A stretch of DNA of 64,000 bases from CAWBRT01 sp050015355 (GTDB lineage Bacteria; Acidobacteriota; Terriglobia; Terriglobales; Acidobacteriaceae): assembly GCA_050015355.1 (NCBI GenBank), contig JBEKBO010000010.1, positions 5,279 to 69,278 of the forward strand, written 5' to 3'. This document shows, in pieces, positions 1 to 7,941 of this stretch (within the stretch, counting starts at the first letter, position 1; every line of letters begins with the position of its first letter). The notes beneath the pieces were generated by a model. The model was not told where the DNA came from and did no database searches. It saw only the letters and a program-made list of their open reading frames with translations. Position numbers and translations under genes: made by a program.

Positions 1-1124
1 ACCAGTTTGCGATCACGGTGAGTTTTCTGTCGGCGTTTTTCGCGTTGTTTGCCGCCGCGCCGCTCGTGGCGGATTTGTTTCCGCAAAGCCGCGGCGGTGC
101 CACGCCGCTGCGAACCGGAGTGGTGCTGCCGGTGCTGAACGGCTTCGCCTACTTCTGCGCGGTCTATGCCATGCTCTGGGTGCAAGGCATCGCCGTGGAG
201 GCGCGCGCGGCGCAGTATCTGCTGGTGATGGCGGCGCTCTATGCCGGTCTGGGCCTGGCGTTGGAGCGCCGTACCAGCGATGCGCTCCCGCCTCCGAATG
301 CGCGCCTGGACGCCCGGCGCCTGCTGCCTCTGGTACACCTGGGAATGGCCGTGGCCTGCCTCACGGCGGCCATCGCTCTCTGGCTGCATGGCCACTGGAT
401 CGCATTCTCGTGGCTGGTGGAGGCCGCGGCACTGTTCTATGCCGGAACGAAAGCCGCGCGCGCTCCCGTCAAGCGGTTGGGCGCGATCGTGGTGGTGCTC
501 GCCATTTTCAATCTGCTGGCCGGCAGCCTCGGGTGGCGTACGCAAACCCTCCTGCTCAACGAACGCTTTGGACTTTACCTGCTGGCCATCGGCGTGATCG
601 CGGCGATGATCTGGTGGCAGCAACATGGGGCTTCGCCAGCCGAATCCACCGCCGCCGGTGAGGCCGGCAAGCGCGGCGATTGGCTGCGCCACACGCAGGC
701 GATTGCGCTGGCGGTAATCGCCATCAACCTGCTGGCGCTCTGCGCGTTGAATTTCGAGGTCGGCGACTACTTCCACCGTGAAATTCAAGCGGTATACGCG
801 GCACACCGTATCATAATGCCCTCGGTTTACGCCCGGCAGGTGCGCTCGTTGACGATCGCGCGCGACTTCTCATACTCCGCCGTCTGGATGGCCTACGGGG
901 TGCTGCTCATCTGGGCGGGCTTCTGGAAGCGTTCGGAATTCCTGCGCTGGCAGGCGATCGTGCTGATCGGAATCACGATCATCAAGGTCTTTGTTTATGA
1001 CGTTTCGGCCCTGCAACGAGGCTACCGGATTCTGGCCTTCATGATTCTGGGGGTAATCCTGCTGGCGATCTCATTCGCCTATCAGAAAGACTGGCTCGGG
1101 CTGCAAAAGAACGGGGAGGGGTAG
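1..1124 (+). CDS. DUF2339 family polytopic membrane protein, 5' truncated
   Basis: Only the C-terminal part is inside the window. The reading frame is open to base 1 and the GTG at 18 is internal, so the true start lies upstream. The visible ~370 residues are almost all hydrophobic helices, roughly ten membrane segments, broken by one charged loop near 630-690. The last stretch (WAGFWKRSEFLRW, then YDVSALQRGYRILAF, then SFAYQKDW) fits the C-terminal end of DUF2339 predicted membrane proteins, which are usually several hundred residues longer. The family has no established biochemical role. It ends with TAG before a repeat-rich spacer. Confidence 0.75.
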   Translation, partial: QFAITVSFLSAFFALFAAAPLVADLFPQSRGGATPLRTGVVLPVLNGFAYFCAVYAMLWVQGIAVEARAAQYLLVMAALYAGLGLALERRTSDALPPPNARLDARRLLPLVHLGMAVACLTAAIALWLHGHWIAFSWLVEAAALFYAGTKAARAPVKRLGAIVVVLAIFNLLAGSLGWRTQTLLLNERFGLYLLAIGVIAAMIWWQQHGASPAESTAAGEAGKRGDWLRHTQAIALAVIAINLLALCALNFEVGDYFHREIQAVYAAHRIIMPSVYARQVRSLTIARDFSYSAVWMAYGVLLIWAGFWKRSEFLRWQAIVLIGITIIKVFVYDVSALQRGYRILAFMILGVILLAISFAYQKDWLGLQKNGEG

Positions 1125-1189
1125 GTCGTCGACCTGCGTCACAGCTTTTGGCTGGTGGCCCAGGTATTGAAATAAGTAAGAATGTTGAT

Positions 1190-1229
1190 GGTGCCCCACG
1201 TTCGCCCGCCTTTGGCTAACGTGGGGTAG
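1190..1229. repeat. Left arm of a perfect 40-bp inverted repeat; also a hairpin itself
   Basis: These 40 bases are the exact reverse complement of 1576-1615. Each arm contains its own 9-bp stem, ccccacgtt (1194-1202) and aacgtgggg (1218-1226), around a loop containing gcctttggc. The same core appears at 4736-4772 and 10599-10634 with other inner bases, so this is a dispersed palindrome subfamily. Confidence 0.85.
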
Positions 1230-1575
1230 TTCCGTCGGGTGGGGTGGCGGCGGTTTAAGGAGTGCTTCGCCTTCTCGTCTTCTGGCTCTCCACTCCGACT
1301 CAATCTCGACAATTCGCCCCTCACCGTGCGCATCGTGGCGAAAAGATTCCCAAGGGAATGTCATGGCGACCGGAGCGCCGAGCGCCGTGGCCGGAGCAGC
1401 CAGGCTGCGTACCCGATATTACATTCGAGAAGCAAAAAGCTGTTCGGGCGCGGAGTGGAGCCACCCTTTGTTTTCGGGGAAAAAACAAAAGGTGGCTCGA
1501 CTTCGCCATGACAGTCTGATATGGCGGGACTACTGGGGAACCGGGCTAACCATCTACGCATAGCGGTCCAGGAAA
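1230..1575. repeat. Non-coding mosaic repeat between the two inverted arms
   Basis: No convincing gene is seen here. Bases ~1388-1450 match 19034-19139 except that the latter copy carries an extra 43-bp palindrome. Bases 1458-1498 form a long hairpin, gagccacc...ggtggctc with an inner tttgttt/aaacaaa stem. The short open frames on both strands look like chance products of the repeat. Confidence 0.6.
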
Positions 1576-1615
1576 CTACCCCACGTTAGCCAAAGGCGGG
1601 CGAACGTGGGGCACC
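1576..1615. repeat. Right arm of the perfect 40-bp inverted repeat
   Basis: Exact reverse complement of 1190-1229, with its own ccccacgtt (1579-1587)/aacgtgggg (1603-1611) stem. Together the arms enclose 346 bp. Confidence 0.85.
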
Positions 1616-1689
1616 ATCGAGTCCACACGTGAGGACTATCAAGTTCAAACGCGAGGGCAATACCTCTAGGCGAACCCATCGCCAAGACG

Positions 1690-1929
1690 TCACTTGGACA
1701 ACGCTCGCAGAACATCACGATCATCGTGCATGATCTCTTCGGCCAGCTTCATCTGCCGCTCGAAATCCGGATCATGCGTGGGAGGGGTTGCTTCACCTTC
1801 TCGGGGTTCGAACGGTTGCCCTAGGCCATCGCAGTCGTCACGCGTTCTTTGTCTGTGGAAGTGTGCTGTCTTCTGCTTCTTGCCGACTTCCCGCTTCTTT
1901 TCCTCGCGTAAGCGCGTTTTATCCTTCAT
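1690..1929 (-). CDS. Small highly charged hypothetical protein (79 aa)
   Basis: Reads downstream of ftsK on the same strand with a 58-bp gap. The protein begins MKDKTRLREEKKREVGKKQK, a very basic N terminus, and ends in an acidic and amphipathic stretch (DPDFERQMKLAEEIMHDDRD). No domain is recognised. No strong ribosome-binding site precedes the ATG, so the evidence is mainly its position, its non-random charged composition and the lack of a better frame. It could be a spurious ORF. Confidence 0.45.
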   Translation of the reverse strand: MKDKTRLREEKKREVGKKQKTAHFHRQRTRDDCDGLGQPFEPREGEATPPTHDPDFERQMKLAEEIMHDDRDVLRALSK

Positions 1930-1987
1930 GCACTTAGTTTATGGCGTTCCGGCCGCGCCACTCAAAGCCTGTATCCGGCAGGTTGGT

Positions 1988-4402
1988 TCACCGCATCGGC
2001 TCGTCTACTTCCGAGAGCCAGTCAGGACGCTTCAGCACTTCGCGCGGTTTGGGGCCATCGGGGGCGCCGACCAGGCCATCTTCTTCCATCAGGTCGATGA
2101 GGTGTGCGGCGCGTCCGTAGCCTATGCGCAGACGCCGTTGCAGCAGGGAAGTGGATGCCTTGCCGGCCTCCAGCACAACCCGCACGGCATCCTGGTAAAG
2201 CTCGTCTTCGCCGTCGGTGTGCAAATCGTCGGAGGAGTCGAGGAACGATCCGTTGCCGTTGTTCTTTTCTTCCGGCGGGGCTTCCAGGAACTGCTCTTCG
2301 TACTGGGCCGTGGACTGCGCCTTCCAGAACTCGACGACGGCGGCAATTTCTGGTTCGGTGACGAACGGAGCGTGCACGCGCTGCACGCGCGAGGAACCGG
2401 AGGGCAGGTAGAGCAAGTCGCCTTTGCCCAGCAGTTGCTCGGCTCCGTTGGCATCGAGAATCGTGCGCGAATCCACCTTGGTCGCCACGCGGAACGAGAT
2501 GCGGGCGGGGAAGTTCGCCTTGATGAGTCCGGTGATCACATCCACAGAGGGCCGCTGCGTGGCCAGTATCAGGTGGATGCCGACGGCGCGCGCCATCTGC
2601 GCCAGCCGCGTGATGGACTCCTCGACGTTGGCGCCGTCGATCATCATCAGGTCGGCCAGCTCGTCGATGATGATGAGGATGTAGGGGATCGGTTTCTCTT
2701 CGCTTCCGTCGTCGAAGAGGCTCGGCGTGGAGCCTTCCTCGAACAGCCGATTGTATTGGTCGATGTTGCGCACGCTCTTGGCGGCCAGCAGCTTCAGGCG
2801 CCGCTCCATTTCGCGCACGGCATTGCGCAAGGCATTGGAGGCCAGCTTGGGTTCGGTGATGATCGGAGTGTAGAGATGAGGGACGCCCTCGTAATTGCCC
2901 AGCTCCAGCCGCTTGGGATCGACCAGGATGAGCCGCACCTGGTCGGGAGTGGACTTGTAGAGGACGGACATGATGAAGGCGTTGATCGCCACCGATTTGC
3001 CCGAACCGGTCGAGCCCGCGATGAGCAGATGCGGCATGGTATTCAGCTCGGCGGTGACGATGCGGCCATTGATGTCCTTGCCCAGCGATAGGGTCGTCCG
3101 CGACTTGGAGCCGGAGAACTCGTGCGATTCGATGACTTCGCGCAGCCAGATCGTTTCGCGATTGGCGTTGGGCACCTGCACGCCGACCGTCGATTTGCCG
3201 GCCATGCGCTCGATCAGCACGCTTTCGGCCTTGAGGGCCAGCGAAAGGTCTTCGTTCAGGCTGGTGATGCGCGAGAGCTTGATGCCCGCCTCGGGCCTGA
3301 ACTCGAAGGTCGTAACCACCGGGCCGGGATTGATCTGCGTCACCGTTCCGCGCACGTCGAACTCGGCGCACTTGCCGGTGAGCACCTGCGCCAGCCGCTG
3401 CAGCTCGGCTTCATCGAATTCGCTGCGTTCGTCCGGACGGTGCAAAAGCGTTGTGGAGGGCAGCTTGTAGCCGCCCTGCATGCGGGGCAGAGTCGTCTTC
3501 GCTTTTCTCTGCGAGTCGGCGCGCGCGGTGACCTCGGGCGCGGCCTGTCCGGCGGCGTCTGACACGCCTTCGTCGAAGGTGCGCTCAATTCCAGTCATGG
3601 GGCGCGGCTGGCTGGTAAGCGGCTCGCGTTCGGCAGGCAGAGACGCGTCCTCCTCTGCCATGCGAGCGAGTCCGGTTTCGGCTACCGGTCTTCGATCTGG
3701 AGCCGGAGCCGGGATGAACTGCGCTTCGACGACGATGGCCTTCGCTCTTCTGCGCTTCTCCATGTCTCTTTGCGCCTTGGCTTTCGCCCGCGCTATCCGC
3801 CAATCGCGATAGCGGTCAGCGATCGCGTGCAAAAAAGAGAACCGGGTTTGAAACCACAGTTGCAGAGCCCCAAAGGAAAATCTGGTTGCCAGATAGAGGC
3901 CGACGGCAATCAGCGCGAGGCAGACAATGTAGGCGCCGCTGCGATTCAGGTAGCGGACCATGGCGTCGGCCAGAATGCGCCCCGAAAGGCCTTCCACGGG
4001 AATGACACGCAGCCAGTGCCAGCGCCATGGCAAAAGTCCGAAGAGCGCCGAGGCGAAAAGGAACAGCGACGCCGCTCCAATTGCCTTGGCCGCTGCCGCG
4101 TCGATCTGCAGCGAGCGGAACCAGCGCCATCCCAGCAAGGCCAGGAATACGGGGAAAAGGAAAACCGCGACGCCGCCCGTCTGTAAGAGCAGGTCGCTGA
4201 CCATGGCGCCGACAACGCCTACCCAGTTATGCGCCGGATGGCGGGCCGAAACCGCAGCCGCCGTGTTCAGCGAGGGGTCAAGCGGTGAATAGGAAGCCAG
4301 GGCGAGGAGAAGAAGGCACGCGGAGACAAAATAAAGGAATCCAACCAGCTCATTGAGACGCTTGTTGGAGGTCGGGGTGCAAAGCCGAAAAAAAATTCTC
4401 AT
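1988..4402 (-). CDS. ftsK: DNA translocase FtsK/SpoIIIE
   Basis: Membrane-anchored hexameric ATPase that pumps chromosome ends through the closing septum and delivers dif sites to the XerCD recombinase. About four membrane segments occupy residues ~10-170, followed by a charged linker (to ~310), an FtsK alpha domain, the motor with Walker A GSTGSGKS (~464) and Walker B LIIIDELADLM (~581), and a C-terminal winged-helix gamma domain (~745-795, RLRIGYGRAAHLIDLMEEDG) that reads KOPS-type sites. Length ~804 aa is normal. The open frame runs up to a TTG at 4438, but those 12 codons overlap a dispersed palindrome. I therefore prefer the ATG at 4400-4402 (MRIFFRLCTP), although its ribosome-binding site is weak. 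Confidence 0.93.
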   Translation of the reverse strand: MRIFFRLCTPTSNKRLNELVGFLYFVSACLLLLALASYSPLDPSLNTAAAVSARHPAHNWVGVVGAMVSDLLLQTGGVAVFLFPVFLALLGWRWFRSLQIDAAAAKAIGAASLFLFASALFGLLPWRWHWLRVIPVEGLSGRILADAMVRYLNRSGAYIVCLALIAVGLYLATRFSFGALQLWFQTRFSFLHAIADRYRDWRIARAKAKAQRDMEKRRRAKAIVVEAQFIPAPAPDRRPVAETGLARMAEEDASLPAEREPLTSQPRPMTGIERTFDEGVSDAAGQAAPEVTARADSQRKAKTTLPRMQGGYKLPSTTLLHRPDERSEFDEAELQRLAQVLTGKCAEFDVRGTVTQINPGPVVTTFEFRPEAGIKLSRITSLNEDLSLALKAESVLIERMAGKSTVGVQVPNANRETIWLREVIESHEFSGSKSRTTLSLGKDINGRIVTAELNTMPHLLIAGSTGSGKSVAINAFIMSVLYKSTPDQVRLILVDPKRLELGNYEGVPHLYTPIITEPKLASNALRNAVREMERRLKLLAAKSVRNIDQYNRLFEEGSTPSLFDDGSEEKPIPYILIIIDELADLMMIDGANVEESITRLAQMARAVGIHLILATQRPSVDVITGLIKANFPARISFRVATKVDSRTILDANGAEQLLGKGDLLYLPSGSSRVQRVHAPFVTEPEIAAVVEFWKAQSTAQYEEQFLEAPPEEKNNGNGSFLDSSDDLHTDGEDELYQDAVRVVLEAGKASTSLLQRRLRIGYGRAAHLIDLMEEDGLVGAPDGPKPREVLKRPDWLSEVDEPMR

Positions 4403-4420
4403 AGGCGTATGGCACGCGTT

Positions 4421-4462
4421 CCACCCCAACACCCGCAACTACGGCGCCTGTTGAGGACCCGG
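4421..4462. repeat. Dispersed palindrome, partly decayed copy
   Basis: Begins ccaccccaac and ends gttgaggacccgg. It keeps the CCACCCCA left end and a degraded version of the GGGGACCCCGG right end, with gcaactacgg in the loop as in other copies. It lies immediately upstream of the preferred ftsK start. Confidence 0.65.
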
Positions 4463-4836
4463 ACACACCTTCACTTCAAAGGCTGTTGTTGCCATTGATG
4501 GTGACTCGCCGTGCCCGCTATACGCCAGAGCTAGAAAAGCTATTTGCTGCGAACCGCATCGCCATTGCAGGCTGCGCGTTGGCCTCAAATGAGCCTTCAG
4601 GGTTTTTATTATGCCAAAAAACTTGCCGGGAGGGCAGACGAAAAAAGGTCAGAGGTACAGGGGCGAATCCAGCACGATACCCCGGCCCAAGGTTCCGAGC
4701 GGAGAATCTTTACATTTCTTTCGTCTTGTGTCGCGGACCCACATCTGCTAATTGCGGCAGATGTGGGGCACCTAGCGAGGCGCCGCGATTGTGTTGATAC
4801 GCCGGGCGGCCTAGCTACATCTTCCGCGGGTCTGCT
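4463..4836. other. Intergenic spacer upstream of ftsK; no gene seen
   Basis: About 370 bp without a credible gene. It should contain the ftsK promoter on the minus strand, but no unambiguous -35/-10 pair was identified. The only clear structure is the palindrome at 4736-4772. Confidence 0.5.
4736..4772. repeat. Dispersed palindrome, CCCCAC...GTGGGG subtype
   Basis: Perfect 11-bp stem cccacatctgc (4738-4748)/gcagatgtggg (4757-4767), followed by gcacc as in the 1190/1576 arms. Confidence 0.8.
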
Positions 4837-5694
4837 CTAAGGCTTCTGCGATTGGCCCTGCTGTGCCTTGTCGGGAGCTTTCGGGCCTGCCGACGGCAGC
4901 TCCTGGCCTTCGTAGGTGATTCGCGTTTTTGAGCCGAAGCGCTTGTAGTTGGTGTACTTGACGGTCTGCCGGACGTGAATGTCTCCGCTAGAGAAGTGCA
5001 GAGTATCATCCGCGCGCGTAAAGGTCGGGAACCAATAGCGCCCGTCGACCTGCTCGCGCCAGGTGGTGAATTTCGGGAACAGGTTTTCCTGTCCTTTCTT
5101 TTTCACCACGTCGGGAACGTTCTTGCCGCGGGTCTTCACGATCTGGAAATCCTGGTCGTCGACCCAGATGCGCCCCTCGAAGTAGCGCTGATTGTGCTCC
5201 ATCTGCTTGGGGTGGATATCGAAGACGTAGGTGTTCAGCTCGTCTTCCTTCTGCTGGCCAAGATACTTGATGTCGTATTGCGGGATTTCGTCGCTGGTGA
5301 GGACGAAAGGCATGCGCTTTTCGATGTCTTCGAAGTCCTCGCGGGTCATGCTGATGCGTTGCAGCGTGCTCTGCGGAGCGAAGACCACGTTCTCGATGCG
5401 GCGCCCGCGATCGTCGAAAAGAACGTCAACCACCGACTGGTATTCGCCATCGATCATGCTGCCGTCCAGAGTTTGGACCTTTACGCTTTGCCGCCACGTG
5501 TACTGTTCACGCGCTTCCTTGAACTCTTTCTCCTTGCTGGCAAATTTGCGAACGATGTCATCGACGGTAATCTGCTTCGGTTGGTCGGCAAGGAGCGGCC
5601 CTTCGCCGCGATCGTCGGCTACGGCGGCAATCGAGAGTACGGCAAGTACACCGATGAAGGGGAGTATTGCTGCGATCCGACGTTTCCAGTTCAT
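4837..5694 (-). CDS. Secreted LolA-like / outer-membrane-lipoprotein-sorting-type protein
   Basis: Predicted exported protein of ~285 aa. From the ATG at 5694 it starts MNWKRRIAAILPFIG and continues through a hydrophobic signal segment ending near AVADDRGE. The mature part has paired beta-strand motifs typical of LolA/LolB-like folds, including MTREDFEDIEKRMPFVL, YFEGRIWVDDQDFQIVK and FPKFTTWREQVDGRYWFP. A longer frame reaches an ATG at 5766, but that would put 24 polar residues before the signal peptide. The exact substrate is unknown; a lipid- or lipoprotein-handling role is inferred from the fold only. Confidence 0.7.
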   Translation of the reverse strand: MNWKRRIAAILPFIGVLAVLSIAAVADDRGEGPLLADQPKQITVDDIVRKFASKEKEFKEAREQYTWRQSVKVQTLDGSMIDGEYQSVVDVLFDDRGRRIENVVFAPQSTLQRISMTREDFEDIEKRMPFVLTSDEIPQYDIKYLGQQKEDELNTYVFDIHPKQMEHNQRYFEGRIWVDDQDFQIVKTRGKNVPDVVKKKGQENLFPKFTTWREQVDGRYWFPTFTRADDTLHFSSGDIHVRQTVKYTNYKRFGSKTRITYEGQELPSAGPKAPDKAQQGQSQKP

Positions 5695-5815
5695 AGCACG
5701 CCCATATTTGGATGCATTCCACAGCTCGAAGGTGCGGTCCTTGGCCTGCTGGGGATCACCGGGCATCCACCCGCTATGTTACCTCTGACAGGCTGCGTCG
5801 TGCCCGCGGCTTATG

Positions 5816-6823
5816 CTAAGGGTGCGCAACCAGATCGGTCCTGGACGCAGTCTGCATCGTCGCTGAAGCGGGTTCGGCCTTTGCCTCGTTTTGCAGCAAA
5901 CGCTCCGCCGCGGACAAGTGCGCACCGGCCAGCAGCAGCATCCCCACCCAGAAAGCCCAGAAGATGAGCGATACCGAGACATAGAAAGGCCCGTAGACAT
6001 CCTGGAAGTTGAACAGCGGCAGCAGCGCGGTGTAGGCGTACTTTGAAACCTCGAACAGCACGCCAATGACAATGGCTGCCGGCAGCACCGAGCGCGCCGG
6101 CACTTTGCCGTTCGGCAGAACCCAATAGATCAGGAAAAACATGGAGATAACGGCGGCGAACCCCGCCAGCTTCAGCATCGGCCAGTCGAAGAGAAACGTC
6201 GTGGCCTTGAGGATAAAGGGATGGTTCCCCACCAGCGCCGACATCGCCTCGTCGCTCTTTGCCTTGGCCGCCGCCGAGATCAGAAAAAGCGTTCCGCAGC
6301 CGAACGCCAGCCCGAGGGCAACCAACTGGTTGCCAAGATAAGAGCGGTTCTTGCGGATGCCCCACACCTTGTTCAGCGCCACTTCCAGCGGCTCGAACAC
6401 TCCGGTCGAGCTGATGAGCAGCATGATGAGAGAAAAGATCTGGATGCGGTGGTGAGACGCCAACCGCTGCATGCTCCCGACGATGAAGTCCTGATTGCTG
6501 GGTAGAAAGTCCTTGGCCAGCTTAACCACGGCGGCGTAGAGAGCCGGGTAGTGCAGGAGTTTGCTAGTGATGGTCAGGAACAGCACTATGGCCGGAAAAA
6601 ACGACAGTATAGAGTTGGCTGCGACGGAGAAGGCATAGGTATGCACTTCCGTGGTTGCCAGATACTTTATGGTTGGTATCGCCTGTGTTTTCAATGCCTT
6701 GAACATTGCCGGACGGCGCCTTACCTGGGCCGGAGCGCCACCAGGCGAGTCGGCTACGGCCTCGGCCGTCGTCGCCGTCTCGAACGCGATGGAGGAATTC
6801 TCAGGCATTTGCGATATTCCCAT
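5816..6823 (-). CDS. YihY/BrkB (RNase BN-like) family inner-membrane protein
   Basis: A ~335-aa protein with about six membrane helices. The pattern AVAANSILSFFPAIVLFLTI, followed by SSTGVFEPLEVALNKVWG and later YWVLPNGKVPARSVLPAA, is characteristic of the YihY/BrkB family. Members were once called ribonuclease BN, but that activity is not theirs; the function is unsettled, with envelope or transport roles suggested. Possible starts are the ATG at 6823 and one at 6808, which has a GGGA motif upstream. The longer frame to 6901 has no support. Confidence 0.85.
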   Translation of the reverse strand: MGISQMPENSSIAFETATTAEAVADSPGGAPAQVRRRPAMFKALKTQAIPTIKYLATTEVHTYAFSVAANSILSFFPAIVLFLTITSKLLHYPALYAAVVKLAKDFLPSNQDFIVGSMQRLASHHRIQIFSLIMLLISSTGVFEPLEVALNKVWGIRKNRSYLGNQLVALGLAFGCGTLFLISAAAKAKSDEAMSALVGNHPFILKATTFLFDWPMLKLAGFAAVISMFFLIYWVLPNGKVPARSVLPAAIVIGVLFEVSKYAYTALLPLFNFQDVYGPFYVSVSLIFWAFWVGMLLLAGAHLSAAERLLQNEAKAEPASATMQTASRTDLVAHP

Positions 6824-7243
6824 CGTAGCAGAGTACCCGGCCCTCCAGAAGCACTGGGGTGCCCGAAAGCCGACCGCTGGACATGTAAACGAAAGTGCCA
6901 TTCTCGGATTTCAGCTCCCGATTTGAAACATTGACGACTTACTCAACGGAAAAAGTTTGCTAAAATCCTGAGTTCCTGCCATGATGCGTAGCTCGGTAGA
7001 TGCGAGCTTTGCATAGGACGTAGGTTGATGTTTCCCGGAAGTGATTTGAAGCAAAAGAGATGGGCTCCGGAGTTTACCGCCAGCGACGCGGCCTGGCGGC
7101 GAACTCGGGAGTCCATATTCTTTTGTGAAAATTCTTTTGTGAAAAGCGCTCGAAGAAGCGCCAACTTGCACCATTCGTAACGGTGATGGGCCGTAGTCCG
7201 TTGCCGTATGGAGTAACTGTCAACGGTTGGAAAGGAGTTTTCC
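6824..7243. other. Divergent intergenic region and likely csp leader
   Basis: 420 bp between yihY (minus) and the cold-shock gene (plus). A TTGACG (6931) and a TAAAAT (6961) are present, but their 24-bp spacing is too wide to form one promoter. A long untranslated leader would fit a cold-shock gene, but no transcript start can be fixed from sequence. Confidence 0.35.
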
Positions 7244-7447
7244 GTGAGAGAGAAGGGTACTGTTAAGTGGTTCAACGGCGCGAAAGGTTATGGATTCATC
7301 CAGCGTAGCACTGGCGAAGACGTTTTCGTGCACTATTCAGTCATACAGGAGACCGGCTATCGCACACTGAACGAAGGCGAAACGGTCGAATTTGAGTGTG
7401 TGAAAGGCCCCAAGGGACTCCAGGCGCAGAACGTCAGCAAAGGCTAA
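7244..7447 (+). CDS. Cold-shock domain protein (CspA family)
   Basis: 67-aa single cold-shock domain that binds single-stranded RNA/DNA and melts secondary structure in the cytoplasm. Both RNP motifs are intact: KGYGFI (RNP1) and DVFVHY (RNP2), followed by the usual KGPKGLQAQNV ending. The start is GTG at 7244 with an AAAGGAG ribosome site at 7231-7237. A hairpin at 7466-7492 follows. It is one of three csp genes in the window and has the G-Y variant of RNP1 (KGYGFI rather than KGFGFI). Confidence 0.96.
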   Translation: MREKGTVKWFNGAKGYGFIQRSTGEDVFVHYSVIQETGYRTLNEGETVEFECVKGPKGLQAQNVSKG

Positions 7448-7465
7448 CAGCGCCGACTTGATTCC

Positions 7466-7492
7466 AAGCCCTCCTCGCCAAGGGGAGGGCTT
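7466..7492. terminator. Terminator-like hairpin after csp
   Basis: Perfect 9-bp stem aagccctcc (7466-7474)/ggagggctt (7484-7492) with a 9-nt loop, then tattt. It sits between the convergent csp and PilZ genes and may serve both. The T tract is short. Confidence 0.6.
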
Positions 7493-7537
7493 ATTTGCGC
7501 CTGCGGGTTTCGCCTATTGCGGTTTAGGCCGTCGGTC

Positions 7538-7882
7538 CTATCGTACCGCCTGCATGCAGAAGTAGAGCAATTCCTTCCGCGTCTGCGCGGAAACCCCGAG
7601 AAACTCGAAGCCGCAGCGGAAGCCGCTCCGATATTTCACTTCGGCTTGCAGCGTGCGCTCGTCTTCATCGCCGGGCAGTTTGAAGATCAGCATGGCGACG
7701 GTGCCCTTGGGCATCTCGCGCGTCATGGTTGCGCCGATGCCGCCTTCGGAAAGCTGGGCCGAACGGCCATGGACTACCGTCTCTCGCTCGTTTTCGATGA
7801 TGACGGCCTTGACTCGAACATCGAGTGGCACGCGCAACGAGCGCCGGCCTTTGGTCGAGGAAGATGAATTATTGGCTATCAC
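7538..7882 (-). CDS. PilZ domain protein
   Basis: 114 aa. An N-terminal KGRRSLRVPLDVRV segment supplies the RxxxR cyclic-di-GMP contact, and QLSEGGIGATMT matches the D/NxSxxG element with E in place of the first D/N. Later strands end in GCGFEFLGVS. PilZ proteins are usually c-di-GMP receptors controlling motility, polysaccharide or transcription; no partner is encoded next to it. It is convergent with the csp gene. The altered second motif leaves open whether it binds the nucleotide. Confidence 0.85.
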   Translation of the reverse strand: MIANNSSSSTKGRRSLRVPLDVRVKAVIIENERETVVHGRSAQLSEGGIGATMTREMPKGTVAMLIFKLPGDEDERTLQAEVKYRSGFRCGFEFLGVSAQTRKELLYFCMQAVR

Positions 7883-7941
7883 GGACCCTTTGAGTGCTAT
7901 CTAGTTGTTGCCCAGATGCTGGGCGTATTACTGGCCAAGTT

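Noticed and set aside
1190..1615. CRISPR array
   Set aside because: The repeat units are inverted and palindromic with no regular spacers, and no cas genes are in the window.
1694..3091. 465-codon open frame on the plus strand opposite ftsK
   Set aside because: Entirely antisense to the well-supported ftsK. Composition is that of a GC-rich shadow frame and no domain is recognisable.
2022..3371. 449-codon second frame on the minus strand inside ftsK
   Set aside because: Same strand, shifted frame; arginine/histidine-rich shadow composition without any family motif.
4486..4840. Short plus-strand frames between ftsK and the LolA-like gene
   Set aside because: Translation of the palindrome and spacer; no ribosome site, no pattern.
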